Shown: positions 1 to 5,102, counted from the first letter of the stretch. The stretch: DNA of 5,102 nt from an uncultured Rhodanobacter sp. (GCA_937906285.1 CALCWL010000044.1:1-5102), one strand, 5' to 3'. A program made the numbers and translations. The notes: a model not told the origin generated them from the letters alone.

Positions 1-1065
1 GCCCTTGAACAGCGGGCCGTCGCAGTGCGGGCAGTAGGCCACGCCCTTGTTGCGATACTGCTCCTCGCCGGGCACGCCCATCTGCCGCCAACGCGCGCCA
101 GTGGCGAGGATCACCGTCCTCGACTTCAGCGTGGCCCCGTTGGCCAGTTGCACTTCGACCAGGCCACCGGTGGCGTCGCTGGCCGGCACCAGCTTCTCGG
201 CGCGCTGCAGGTTCATCACGTCCACGTCGTATTCGTGCACGTGCTGTTCCAGCGCAGCAGCCATCTTCGGACCTTCGGTGTACGGCACCGAGATGAAGTT
301 CTCGATCGCCATGGTGTCCAGCACCTGGCCGCCGAAACGCTCGGCCGCCACGCCAGTGCGGATGCCCTTGCGCGCGGCGTAGATTGCCGCGGCCGCGCCG
401 GCCGGACCGCCGCCGACCACCAGCACGTCGAAGGCGTCCCTGGCCTTGATCTTCTCCGCCTCGCGGGCGCTGGAGCCGGTGTCGATCTTCGCCAGGATCT
501 GCTCCAGGCTCATGCGGCCCTGGTCGAACACCTCGCCGTTGAGGAACACGGTGGGCACCGACATCACCTGGCGCTTCTCCACCTCGTCCTGGTACAGCGC
601 ACCGTCGATGGCAACGTGCCGGATGTTGGGGTTCAGCACGCTCATCAGGTTCAGCGCCTGCACCACGTCGGGGCAGTTCTGGCAGGACAGCGAGAAATAG
701 GTCTCGAAGGCGTACTCCCCATCGAGATTGCGCACCTGCTCGATCACGTCGGCCGCAGCCTTGGACGGATGGCCGCCGACCTGCAGCAGGGCCAGCACGA
801 GCGAGGTGAATTCATGGCCCATCGGGATGCCGGCAAAGCGCACGCCGATGTCGGTGCCGAGGCGGTTGATCGCGAAGGACGGCTTGCGCGTTTCGCTGTC
901 GTCGCGGCGCAGGCTGATCTTGTCCGACAGCGCGGCGATCTCCTGCAGCAGCTCGTCCAGCTCGCGCGACTTGGCGCCGTCGTCCAGCGACGCGACCAGT
1001 TCGATCGGCTGCGTGAGCTTTTCCAGGTAGGACTTCAGTTGCGTCTTGAGGGCTTCGTCGAGCAT
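1..1065 (-). CDS. ahpF: Alkyl hydroperoxide reductase subunit F (NADH:peroxiredoxin reductase), 3' part cut off by window edge
   Basis: AhpF is a cytoplasmic flavoprotein that passes electrons from NADH through FAD and two disulfide centres to oxidised AhpC. The 355 residues present begin with the tandem thioredoxin-like N-terminal domain, whose redox pair is CQNC at residues 128-131. A linker follows at about 195-210. The FAD dinucleotide fold carries GGGPAG at 218-223, and an ATGAR segment lies shortly before the flavin-proximal pair CPHC at 345-348. These positions match the Escherichia coli enzyme (521 residues) almost residue for residue, so roughly 165 residues are missing, including most of the NADH-binding domain. 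The start is ATG at 1065, supported by GGAG at 1074-1077 eight bases upstream. It lies 181 bp downstream of ahpC on the same strand and has its own good ribosome site. The reading frame is intact to the window edge. Confidence 0.97.
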   Translation of the reverse strand, partial: MLDEALKTQLKSYLEKLTQPIELVASLDDGAKSRELDELLQEIAALSDKISLRRDDSETRKPSFAINRLGTDIGVRFAGIPMGHEFTSLVLALLQVGGHPSKAAADVIEQVRNLDGEYAFETYFSLSCQNCPDVVQALNLMSVLNPNIRHVAIDGALYQDEVEKRQVMSVPTVFLNGEVFDQGRMSLEQILAKIDTGSSAREAEKIKARDAFDVLVVGGGPAGAAAAIYAARKGIRTGVAAERFGGQVLDTMAIENFISVPYTEGPKMAAALEQHVHEYDVDVMNLQRAEKLVPASDATGGLVEVQLANGATLKSRTVILATGARWRQMGVPGEEQYRNKGVAYCPHCDGPLFKG

Positions 1066-1073
1066 GGCGAACA

Positions 1074-1077
1074 CTCC
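1074..1077 (-). promoter_or_regulatory. Ribosome binding site of ahpF
   Basis: Read on the minus strand this is GGAG, eight bases before the ATG at 1065. It fixes the ahpF start and shows that ahpF can be translated independently of ahpC. Confidence 0.7.
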
Positions 1078-1125
1078 GAAACGGAAAAGAGGGGGCGGGA
1101 GGCTTGTGGCAGCGGCCGGCGCCAT

Positions 1126-1154
1126 GGGGAGGGGGCGGCCTATCGGGGGAGGGG
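1126..1154. repeat. Purine mirror repeat / four-run G-tract, possible G-quadruplex or triplex
   Basis: On the plus strand GGGGAGGGGG (1126-1135) is mirrored by GGGGGAGGGG (1145-1154) across a 9-base spacer. This gives four runs of at least four G with loops of 1, 9 and 1 bases. On the minus strand, which is the sense strand of ahpF, it reads as C-runs. Mirror-symmetric homopurine tracts can form H-DNA, and such G-runs fit the quadruplex pattern. Any in vivo role is inference. Confidence 0.6.
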
Positions 1155-1197
1155 CAGGCCGGACGCGGGCCGCTGGCACAAGCATCCTGGGCGGAGC

Positions 1198-1221
1198 CCC
1201 GGGCGCGCCGTGGCGCCCGGG
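1198..1221 (-). promoter_or_regulatory. GC-rich hairpin just after ahpC (possible attenuator or mRNA 3' stabiliser)
   Basis: CCCGGGCGC (1198-1206) and GCGCCCGGG (1213-1221) are perfectly complementary around a 6-base loop, forming a 9-bp all-GC stem. It begins 25 bases past the ahpC stop codon. No T-tract follows on the transcribed side, so it is not a textbook intrinsic terminator. A partial terminator or a block to 3' exonuclease decay, giving more ahpC than ahpF message, is plausible but inferred. Confidence 0.55.
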
Positions 1222-1246
1222 TCCGTGACATCGTTGCAGCGATAAC

Positions 1247-1810
1247 TCAGATCTTGCCGACCAGGTCCAGCGACGGCGCCAGGGTCTTCTCGCCTTCCTT
1301 CCACTTGGCCGGGCAGACCTCGTTCGGATGGGCGGCGACGTACTGCGCGGCCTTGACCTTGCGCAGCAGCTCGGACGCGTCGCGGCCGATGCCGCCGGCG
1401 GTGATCTCGACGATCTGGATCTTGCCCGAAGGGTCGATCACGAAGGTGCCGCGATCGGCGATGCCGTCGGCCTCGATCAGCACGTCGAAGTTGCGCGAAA
1501 TCTGGTGGGTGGGGTCGCCGACCATGGTGTAGTTGATCTTCTTCACCGCGTCGGAGGTGTCGTGCCACGCCTTGTGCGCGAAATGGGTGTCGGTGGAGAC
1601 CGAGTAGATCTCGACGCCCAGTTTCTGGAACTCGGCATAGTTGTCGGCCAGGTCTTCCAGCTCGGTCGGGCAGACGAAGGTGAAGTCGGCCGGATAGAAG
1701 AACACGACGGACCACTTGCCCTTCAGGTCGGCGTCGCTGACTTCGATGAACTTGCCGGCCTTGAGGGCCTGGGCCTTGAACGGTTTCACTTCGGTGTTGA
1801 TGAGGGACAT
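1247..1810 (-). CDS. ahpC: Alkyl hydroperoxide reductase subunit C, typical 2-Cys peroxiredoxin
   Basis: AhpC is a cytoplasmic peroxidase that reduces hydrogen peroxide, organic hydroperoxides and peroxynitrite, and is recycled by AhpF. The 187-residue length equals that of the E. coli protein, and the ends (MSLINT and LVGKI) are nearly identical to it. The peroxidatic cysteine is C47 in FVCPTE, with the conserved P40 and T44 of the active-site loop and R120 nearby. The resolving cysteine is C166 in VCPAKW. GGIG at 139-142 sits where the GGLG motif lies in overoxidation-sensitive peroxiredoxins, and the C-terminal YF motif is absent, as is usual in bacterial AhpC. The ATG at 1810 is preceded by GGGAAG (1819-1824) eight bases upstream. 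A candidate OxyR box and promoter lie further upstream, and ahpF follows on the same strand. Confidence 0.98.
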   Translation of the reverse strand: MSLINTEVKPFKAQALKAGKFIEVSDADLKGKWSVVFFYPADFTFVCPTELEDLADNYAEFQKLGVEIYSVSTDTHFAHKAWHDTSDAVKKINYTMVGDPTHQISRNFDVLIEADGIADRGTFVIDPSGKIQIVEITAGGIGRDASELLRKVKAAQYVAAHPNEVCPAKWKEGEKTLAPSLDLVGKI

Positions 1811-1847
1811 CTGCTTGGCTTCCCGTGGTGGTTGGACAACGAAAGGA

Positions 1848-1877
1848 ATGCTACGAGCCGCCAGACAATTAATCTAA
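1848..1877 (-). promoter_or_regulatory. Candidate sigma-70 promoter of ahpC
   Basis: Read on the minus strand, TAGCAT (1853-1848) matches four of six -10 positions. It lies 18 bases after a poor -35 element, TTAGAT (1877-1872). Transcription would start near 1841, leaving about a 30-base leader before the ahpC ATG. A weak -35 immediately next to an activator site is the known arrangement of OxyR-activated promoters. No other promoter in the ahpC upstream region looked better. Confidence 0.4.
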
Positions 1878-1880
1878 TTG
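1866..1880. repeat. AT-rich palindrome CAATTA-N3-TAATTG overlapping the ahpC promoter
   Basis: CAATTA (1866-1871) and TAATTG (1875-1880) are perfect 6-bp arms around ATC. It sits over the candidate -35 element in an otherwise GC-rich window. It may be an operator for a dimeric regulator, or only part of the AT-rich promoter tract. Confidence 0.4.
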
Positions 1881-1913
1881 ATTGTTGGCATTGATTTGAT
1901 TGGCTGCAGCTAT
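1877..1913 (-). promoter_or_regulatory. Candidate OxyR binding site upstream of ahpC
   Basis: The OxyR consensus has four tetramers (ATAG, CTAT, ATAG, CTAT) starting 11 bases apart. On the minus strand the corresponding tetramers are ATAG (1913-1910), CAAT (1902-1899), ATGC (1891-1888) and CAAT (1880-1877). Counting the inner T and A positions, I get 14 of 20 matches by eye. The proximal end touches the candidate -35 element, which fits OxyR geometry. OxyR control of ahpC is established in many proteobacteria including Xanthomonas. The assignment at this site is inference. Confidence 0.45.
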
Positions 1914-1959
1914 CGGTTTGCGCGTACTTTGCAGATGCGGGCGAAGCGGCCGGCTTCAA

Positions 1960-1984
1960 GCCCTCCGGACGCCATCGGAAGGGC
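1960..1984 (-). terminator. Weak hairpin directly after the symporter stop codon
   Basis: GCCCTCCG (1960-1967) pairs with CGGAAGGGC (1976-1984) with one bulged base and an 8-base loop. It starts at the base next to the transporter stop codon. There is no T-tract behind it, so it may end the symporter transcript only weakly, or with Rho. Confidence 0.3.
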
Positions 1985-3301
1985 TTACGAATTCGTCGCG
2001 AAGCGGCCGCGCAACTGTTGGTCCACCACCGTGGCAGTGACGATGTCGCTGCCCACGTTCACCGTGGTGCGCATCATGTCGAGCACGCGGTCCACGCCGA
2101 TGACGATGCCGATGCCCTCGGGCGGAATGCCGAAGGTGGCCAGCAGGCCGGCGATCATCGGCAGCGAGCCGCCGGGAATACCCGCGACAGCCACCGCGCT
2201 GAGCACCGACAGCAGCATCAGGATGGCCTGGTGGGTGATCGACAGCTCCACGCCGAACGCCTGCGCCACGAACAGCACCACGCAGCCCTCGAACAGCGCC
2301 GTGCCGCTCATGTTCATGGTCGCGCCCAGCGGCAGCACGAAGCCGGCGGTGCTGGGGTTGAGCTTCAGTTCGTCATGCGCCACCGCCAGCGAAGCGGGCA
2401 GGCAGGCGTTGCTGGAACTGGTCGAGAACGCGGTGATCAGCAGGGCGCGGATCTGGCGGAAGTACGTGAGCGGCGAACGCTTCGCCAGGAAGCGCAGCCA
2501 CAACGACATGGTGCCAAACAGGTGCAGGGCCAGCGCCACGGTGCAGCCGACGACAAATACCGATAGCGCCAGCAAGACGTCCACGCCGACCTTGACGATC
2601 ACGCTGTAGATCATCGCCGGCACCGCATAGGGCGCCAGCTCCAGGGCAAAGCCGACGATCTTCGTCATCAGGTCGGTGATGGTGTCCAGCGCCACCTGCA
2701 CGCGCTTGCGCTCCTTCTCGCGCAACTGGGTCGCCGCGGCGCCGACCAGGATCGCGAACAGGATCAGCGGCAGCACGTCGCCGAGCGCGTCGCGGCTGGG
2801 GCCGGCCACCGCGCCGACCAGGTTGCGCGGCATGAACATCTCCACCAGCGTGCCGAAGCTCATCTTCGGCTGGGCTGCCTTGGTGTCGATCGTCTTCTGC
2901 GCGCTGCCGCCGTACTCCTGCATCAGCTGGGTGCGCGCCTGTTCGTCCAGATGATGGCCAGGCTGCACGGTGTTCATCATCACCAGGCCGATCGCCACCG
3001 CGATCAGCATGTTGGCGAAGAACAGCACGAAGGTGCGCCCGGCGAGCGGGCCGAGGCGATCCAGCCGGCCCAGTTGCGCCACACCTGAGGCGAGCGAACT
3101 GAACACCAGCGGGATCACCACGAAGAACAGCATGCGCAGGAAGATCTGCCCGAACGGGTCGAACACGGCCCCGGAAATCTTCTGCATCAACGCCAGGGTG
3201 GGCGGATGCCACTGGCCGATGCCGAGCGTGACCACGGCGGCAACCACGCCGATCACCAGGCCCCAGAGGATGCGTTTCGCGAGAGGAGTCGATGTGCTCA
3301 T
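1985..3301 (-). CDS. Dicarboxylate/amino acid:cation symporter (DAACS, SDF family)
   Basis: This is an inner-membrane secondary transporter related to GltP, GltT and DctA that takes up acidic amino acids or C4-dicarboxylates with H+ or Na+. At 438 residues it is of normal family length, with strongly hydrophobic spans from residue 11 onward. The re-entrant loop HP1 serine motif is STSSSN (293-298), followed by LPASL. Span 7 carries NMSGT (330-334), where most relatives have NMDGT. HP2 contains IPGGSLP (375-381). Span 8 keeps D404, D408, R411, N415 and D419, equivalent to the substrate and cation ligands of GltPh. The arginine predicts a substrate with a second carboxylate. I chose ATG 3301 because the longer frame to 3403 only adds a proline/arginine-rich stretch unlike the family. 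The ribosome site before 3301 is weak. The exact substrate cannot be read from sequence. It is divergent from the prp genes, which may hint at shared carbon metabolism. Confidence 0.93.
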   Translation of the reverse strand: MSTSTPLAKRILWGLVIGVVAAVVTLGIGQWHPPTLALMQKISGAVFDPFGQIFLRMLFFVVIPLVFSSLASGVAQLGRLDRLGPLAGRTFVLFFANMLIAVAIGLVMMNTVQPGHHLDEQARTQLMQEYGGSAQKTIDTKAAQPKMSFGTLVEMFMPRNLVGAVAGPSRDALGDVLPLILFAILVGAAATQLREKERKRVQVALDTITDLMTKIVGFALELAPYAVPAMIYSVIVKVGVDVLLALSVFVVGCTVALALHLFGTMSLWLRFLAKRSPLTYFRQIRALLITAFSTSSSNACLPASLAVAHDELKLNPSTAGFVLPLGATMNMSGTALFEGCVVLFVAQAFGVELSITHQAILMLLSVLSAVAVAGIPGGSLPMIAGLLATFGIPPEGIGIVIGVDRVLDMMRTTVNVGSDIVTATVVDQQLRGRFATNS

Positions 3302-3336
3302 CGGACCGAATGTACGGGGCCGCGGCGGATTCGTCA

Positions 3337-3350
3337 CGCAAGAAATTGCG
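3337..3350. repeat. Inverted repeat CGCAA-N4-TTGCG, possible operator
   Basis: CGCAA (3337-3341) and TTGCG (3346-3350) are perfect arms around GAAA. It lies 36-49 bases upstream of the symporter start, in the most AT-rich part of the divergent region, where an operator would be expected. The arms are short, and the binding protein, if any, is unknown. Confidence 0.35.
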
Positions 3351-3426
3351 ATCGGCTGCCAGCCCGGTGCCCGCGGCCGTGGCGGGGGGGCCGGAAGGGC
3401 CAATCCCGGCCGTTGGCGCGGTGGGC

Positions 3427-3432
3427 TAAAAT
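3427..3432 (+). promoter_or_regulatory. Candidate -10 element of the prp operon
   Basis: TAAAAT matches five of six sigma-70 -10 bases and stands out in GC-rich surroundings. Transcription would start near 3439, giving a short leader of about 16 bases. No good -35 lies 16-18 bases upstream, so an activator may be needed. Confidence 0.45.
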
Positions 3433-3454
3433 GGGCGTTTTAAAGGGAAGCCAC

Positions 3455-4345
3455 ATGACACAGTCAGCATCCCCGGGCGCCCGTTTTCGCGCCGCCGTTG
3501 CCGCCGAACAGCCACTGCAGATCATGGGGGCGATCACGGCCTATGCCGGCCTGATGGCCAAACGCGTGGGCTACCAGACGCTGTATCTGTCCGGCGGCGG
3601 CGTGGCCGCCAATTCGCTGGGCATGCCGGACCTGGGCATTTCCACCATGGAGGACGTGCTCACCGACGCCCGCCGCATCGTCGACGCCACCGGCCTGCCG
3701 CTGCTGGTCGACATCGATACCGGCTGGGGTGGGGCGTTCAACATCGCGCGCACCATCCGCTCGTTCCAGCGCGTGGGCGTGGCCGCGGTGCACATGGAAG
3801 ACCAGGTCGGCCAGAAGCGTTGCGGCCACCGTCCCGGCAAGGAAGTGGTTCCGAAGGAGGAGATGGTCGATCGGGTGAAGGCTGCGGTCGACGCGCGCAC
3901 CGATGCGGACTTCGTGATCATGGCGCGCACCGACGCAGCGGCGGTGGAAGGTATCGATTCCGCGATCGAGCGCGCGGTGGCCTACGTCGAGGCCGGCGCC
4001 GACATGATCTTCCCCGAGGCGATGAAGACGCTGGCCGACTACCGCAAGTTCAAGGCAGCGGTGAAGGTGCCGATCCTGGCCAACCTCACCGAGTTCGGTT
4101 CCACCCCGTTCTTCACTACCGACGAGCTGCGCGACGCCGGCGTGGACATCGCGCTGTATTGCTGCGGCGCGTACCGGGCGATGAACAAGGCTGCGCTCAA
4201 CTTCTATGAAACCGTGCGCCGCGAGGGCACGCAGAAGCACATCATCGACACCTTGCAGACCCGCGAGGAGCTGTACGACTTCCTCGGCTACCACGCCTAC
4301 GAGGACAAGCTGGACGAGTTGTTTGCCGGCGGCCGGAAGGACTGA
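3455..4345 (+). CDS. prpB: 2-Methylisocitrate lyase (methylcitrate cycle)
   Basis: PrpB cleaves (2R,3S)-2-methylisocitrate to pyruvate and succinate, the last step of propionyl-CoA breakdown by the methylcitrate cycle in the cytoplasm. The 296-residue product has the same length as E. coli PrpB. It is a TIM barrel of the isocitrate lyase/PEP mutase superfamily. Visible landmarks are SGGG (46-49), VDIDTG with metal ligands D86 and D88 (85-90), HMED (113-116), the lyase signature KRCGHR with catalytic C123 (121-126), ARTD with R158 (157-160), E188 in FPEA, and NLTEFG (210-215). KRCGHR with this length points to PrpB rather than the larger isocitrate lyase AceA. ATG 3455 is preceded by AAAGGGAAG (3442-3450). 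The longer in-frame extension upstream runs through the promoter and is not family-like. It heads a tight operon with the next two genes. The segment CCGAY (236-240) differs from the PLSAF of E. coli PrpB. Confidence 0.97.
   Translation: MTQSASPGARFRAAVAAEQPLQIMGAITAYAGLMAKRVGYQTLYLSGGGVAANSLGMPDLGISTMEDVLTDARRIVDATGLPLLVDIDTGWGGAFNIARTIRSFQRVGVAAVHMEDQVGQKRCGHRPGKEVVPKEEMVDRVKAAVDARTDADFVIMARTDAAAVEGIDSAIERAVAYVEAGADMIFPEAMKTLADYRKFKAAVKVPILANLTEFGSTPFFTTDELRDAGVDIALYCCGAYRAMNKAALNFYETVRREGTQKHIIDTLQTREELYDFLGYHAYEDKLDELFAGGRKD
4336..4341 (+). promoter_or_regulatory. Ribosome binding site inside the prpB 3' end
   Basis: GAAGGA within the last codons of prpB is 10 bases before ATG 4352 and only 4 bases before an alternative TTG at 4346. 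The spacing favours ATG 4352, though it is slightly long. It implies translation closely following prpB. Confidence 0.5.
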
Positions 4346-4351
4346 TTGCGC

Positions 4352-4945
4352 ATGGCCGAACCGCAATCCCCGGGGAACGCGACACCGCCGGACCGGCGCG
4401 ATCACTGGGATGCGCTGGGCGTGGTCATCGCTTCGCTGGTCGGCCTGCTGGCCCTGGTCGTGGCCGGTTACACCGCCTACATCCAGCGCGAGCAGGTGCG
4501 CGCGCAGGTCTGGCCGTACCTGATCAGCGGCAACAATGACCTGGCCCAGGCGCTGACCGTCAGTAACAAGGGCGTCGGGCCCGCGCTCGTGCGCAGCGTG
4601 CAGGTCAGTGTCGAGGGCAAGCCGCAGGTCGACTGGGACCACGTGCTGGGTGCGTTGGGGATGCAGCCACACAACTACATCATGACGACCATCAACCATG
4701 GCGTGTTGAGCCCGGGCGAGGAACTGCAGGCGATCCGTTTTCCGGACAAGGAGTTGTGGAAGAAATTCCACGACGCTTCATCGGGGCGGATGGCACTCGA
4801 CATATGTTTCTGTTCGACGCTGGGCGAGTGCTGGATTTCCATCAATGAAAAAGTCATCGGGCCCAAGTCGATGCCATTGCAATTGCACGTGAAGCCGGTC
4901 GGACAGTGCCCGCGGCTATCGCCAGCTGAAACGTTCAACAATTGA
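4352..4945 (+). CDS. Unrecognised single-span membrane protein between prpB and prpC
   Basis: The product is 197 residues and I cannot assign a function. A polar, proline-containing N-terminus (1-20) is followed by one hydrophobic span at about 22-42. A charged stretch (QREQVRAQVWPYL, 45-57) comes next, then a soluble domain with little helix-forming bias. This domain holds a cysteine cluster C152, C154 and C160 in CFCSTLGECW, plus C186. The pattern of one N-terminal helix followed by QVRAQVWPYL and a beta-rich domain with SNKGVGPA (71-78) resembles uncharacterised proteins I associate with Xanthomonadales, but I cannot name a family. There is no cleavage site typical of a secreted protein, so it is probably an anchored inner-membrane protein of uncertain orientation. 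ATG 4352 lies 6 bp after the prpB stop, and TTG 4346 would add only two residues. prpC begins 13 bp after its stop. The 3' half looks less GC-rich than its neighbours. Confidence 0.85.
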   Translation: MAEPQSPGNATPPDRRDHWDALGVVIASLVGLLALVVAGYTAYIQREQVRAQVWPYLISGNNDLAQALTVSNKGVGPALVRSVQVSVEGKPQVDWDHVLGALGMQPHNYIMTTINHGVLSPGEELQAIRFPDKELWKKFHDASSGRMALDICFCSTLGECWISINEKVIGPKSMPLQLHVKPVGQCPRLSPAETFNN

Positions 4946-4958
4946 GAGGAAGGATGCG

Positions 4959-5102
4959 ATGAGCGACAACGCACAAGTTCTACCCAAGGCCAAGAAGTCC
5001 GTCGCCCTGTCCGGCGTGGCCGCGGGCAACACCGCGCTGTGCACGGTGGGCCGCAGCGGCAACGACCTGCATTACCGCGGCTACGACATCCACGATCTGG
5101 CG
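4959..5102 (+). CDS. prpC: 2-Methylcitrate synthase, 5' part only
   Basis: PrpC condenses propionyl-CoA with oxaloacetate to 2-methylcitrate, the entry step of the methylcitrate cycle. Only the first 48 residues are present. They include KKSVALSGVAAGNTALCTVG (12-31) and LHYRGYDIHDLA (37-48), which closely match the start of E. coli PrpC and the citrate synthase superfamily RGYDI segment. The catalytic residues lie beyond the window. The start is ATG 4959, preceded by GAGAGGAAGG (4944-4953). An earlier ATG at 4954 is out of frame and stops after two codons. It lies 13 bp after the membrane protein gene, so it should be co-transcribed with prpB. Confidence 0.95.
   Translation, partial: MSDNAQVLPKAKKSVALSGVAAGNTALCTVGRSGNDLHYRGYDIHDLA

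Larger units (their letters stand above)
1066..1246 (-). other. ahpC-ahpF intergenic spacer
   Basis: This 181-bp spacer separates two genes whose products work together. It shows no convincing small gene. It contains a GC hairpin close to the ahpC stop (1198-1221), a G-run mirror repeat (1126-1154) and the ahpF ribosome site (1074-1077). I found no strong sigma-70 promoter for ahpF inside it, so readthrough from the ahpC promoter is the simplest assumption. Confidence 0.7.
3302..3454. promoter_or_regulatory. Divergent intergenic region between symporter and prpB
   Basis: This 153-bp gap must hold the start signals for both directions. It contains the inverted repeat at 3337-3350, a run of seven G (3384-3390), GGCCGG/CCGGCC arms (3389-3394 and 3406-3411) and the prpB -10 element (3427-3432). 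I see no regulator gene such as prpR here and no valid sigma-54 site. Confidence 0.6.

Noticed and set aside
25..1245. Long plus-strand open frame (406 codons) opposite ahpF
   Set aside because: It is an antisense shadow of a well-conserved high-GC gene. The translation is rich in His, Arg and Ala, typical of reverse-frame reading, and it has no recognisable domain.
1943..1957. Small dyad GAAGC-N5-GCTTC downstream of the symporter
   Set aside because: The stem is only five base pairs with no T-tract, so it is too weak to call a terminator.
1941..2009. 12-bp direct repeat GCGAAGCGGCCG (1941-1952 and 1998-2009) flanking the symporter stop codon
   Set aside because: Similarity ends at the 12 bases and the sequence is common GC-rich wording. 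There is no target-site or attachment-site context to support an integration event.
2373..3341. Minus-strand open frame (322 codons) overlapping the symporter
   Set aside because: It is out of frame with the symporter, which shows clear DAACS motifs, and its product is arginine-rich low-complexity sequence.
3302..3403. N-terminal extension of the symporter to an ATG at 3403
   Set aside because: The extra 34 residues are Pro/Arg-rich, unlike the family N-terminus, and would place the start inside the control region. ATG 3301 gives a normal-length protein.
3413..3427. Sigma-54-like element (TTGGCGC followed by GGGC) upstream of prpB
   Set aside because: The GG and GC dinucleotides are separated by 8 rather than the required 10 bases, and the -12 side does not match TTGC.
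3464..4771. Long minus-strand open frame (435 codons) opposite prpB and the membrane protein gene
   Set aside because: It runs across two real genes on the other strand. It is His/Arg/Val-rich and has no motif, so it is a by-product of GC-rich codon use.

Overview
The window is GC-rich chromosomal DNA from a gammaproteobacterium, most likely a member of the Xanthomonadales/Lysobacterales (Xanthomonadaceae or Rhodanobacteraceae). This rests on the style of the proteins, strong third-position GC, and the way the methylcitrate and peroxiredoxin genes resemble those of that group. It is an inference from memory; no database was searched. Coding density is high, and I see no rRNA, tRNA, CRISPR array, insertion sequence or integrase.

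Left part (1-1810, minus strand): an alkyl hydroperoxide reductase pair. ahpC (1247-1810) encodes the 2-Cys peroxiredoxin. It is followed by a 181-bp spacer and then ahpF (1065 to beyond position 1), which encodes the FAD/NADH-linked disulfide reductase that re-reduces AhpC. The spacer is longer than usual for an operon. It holds a perfect 9-bp GC hairpin and a purine-rich mirror repeat, either of which could set the AhpC:AhpF ratio. Upstream of ahpC lies an AT-rich island (about 1848-1920) with a candidate OxyR box that abuts a candidate promoter.

Middle (1985-3301, minus strand): a DAACS-family dicarboxylate/amino acid:cation symporter. Its substrate-binding residues are conserved, but the usual NMDGT cation-site motif reads NMSGT.

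Right part (3455-5102, plus strand): the start of a methylcitrate-cycle (propionate catabolism) operon, divergent from the transporter across a 153-bp gap. It carries prpB (methylisocitrate lyase), an unrecognised one-membrane-span protein (4352-4945), and the beginning of prpC (2-methylcitrate synthase). Gaps of 6 and 13 bp indicate co-transcription. PrpC would condense propionyl-CoA with oxaloacetate, and PrpB would split the resulting 2-methylisocitrate into pyruvate and succinate. The small membrane protein between them has no known place in that cycle and is the most unusual item here. I see no clear evidence of a wholly new multi-gene system.
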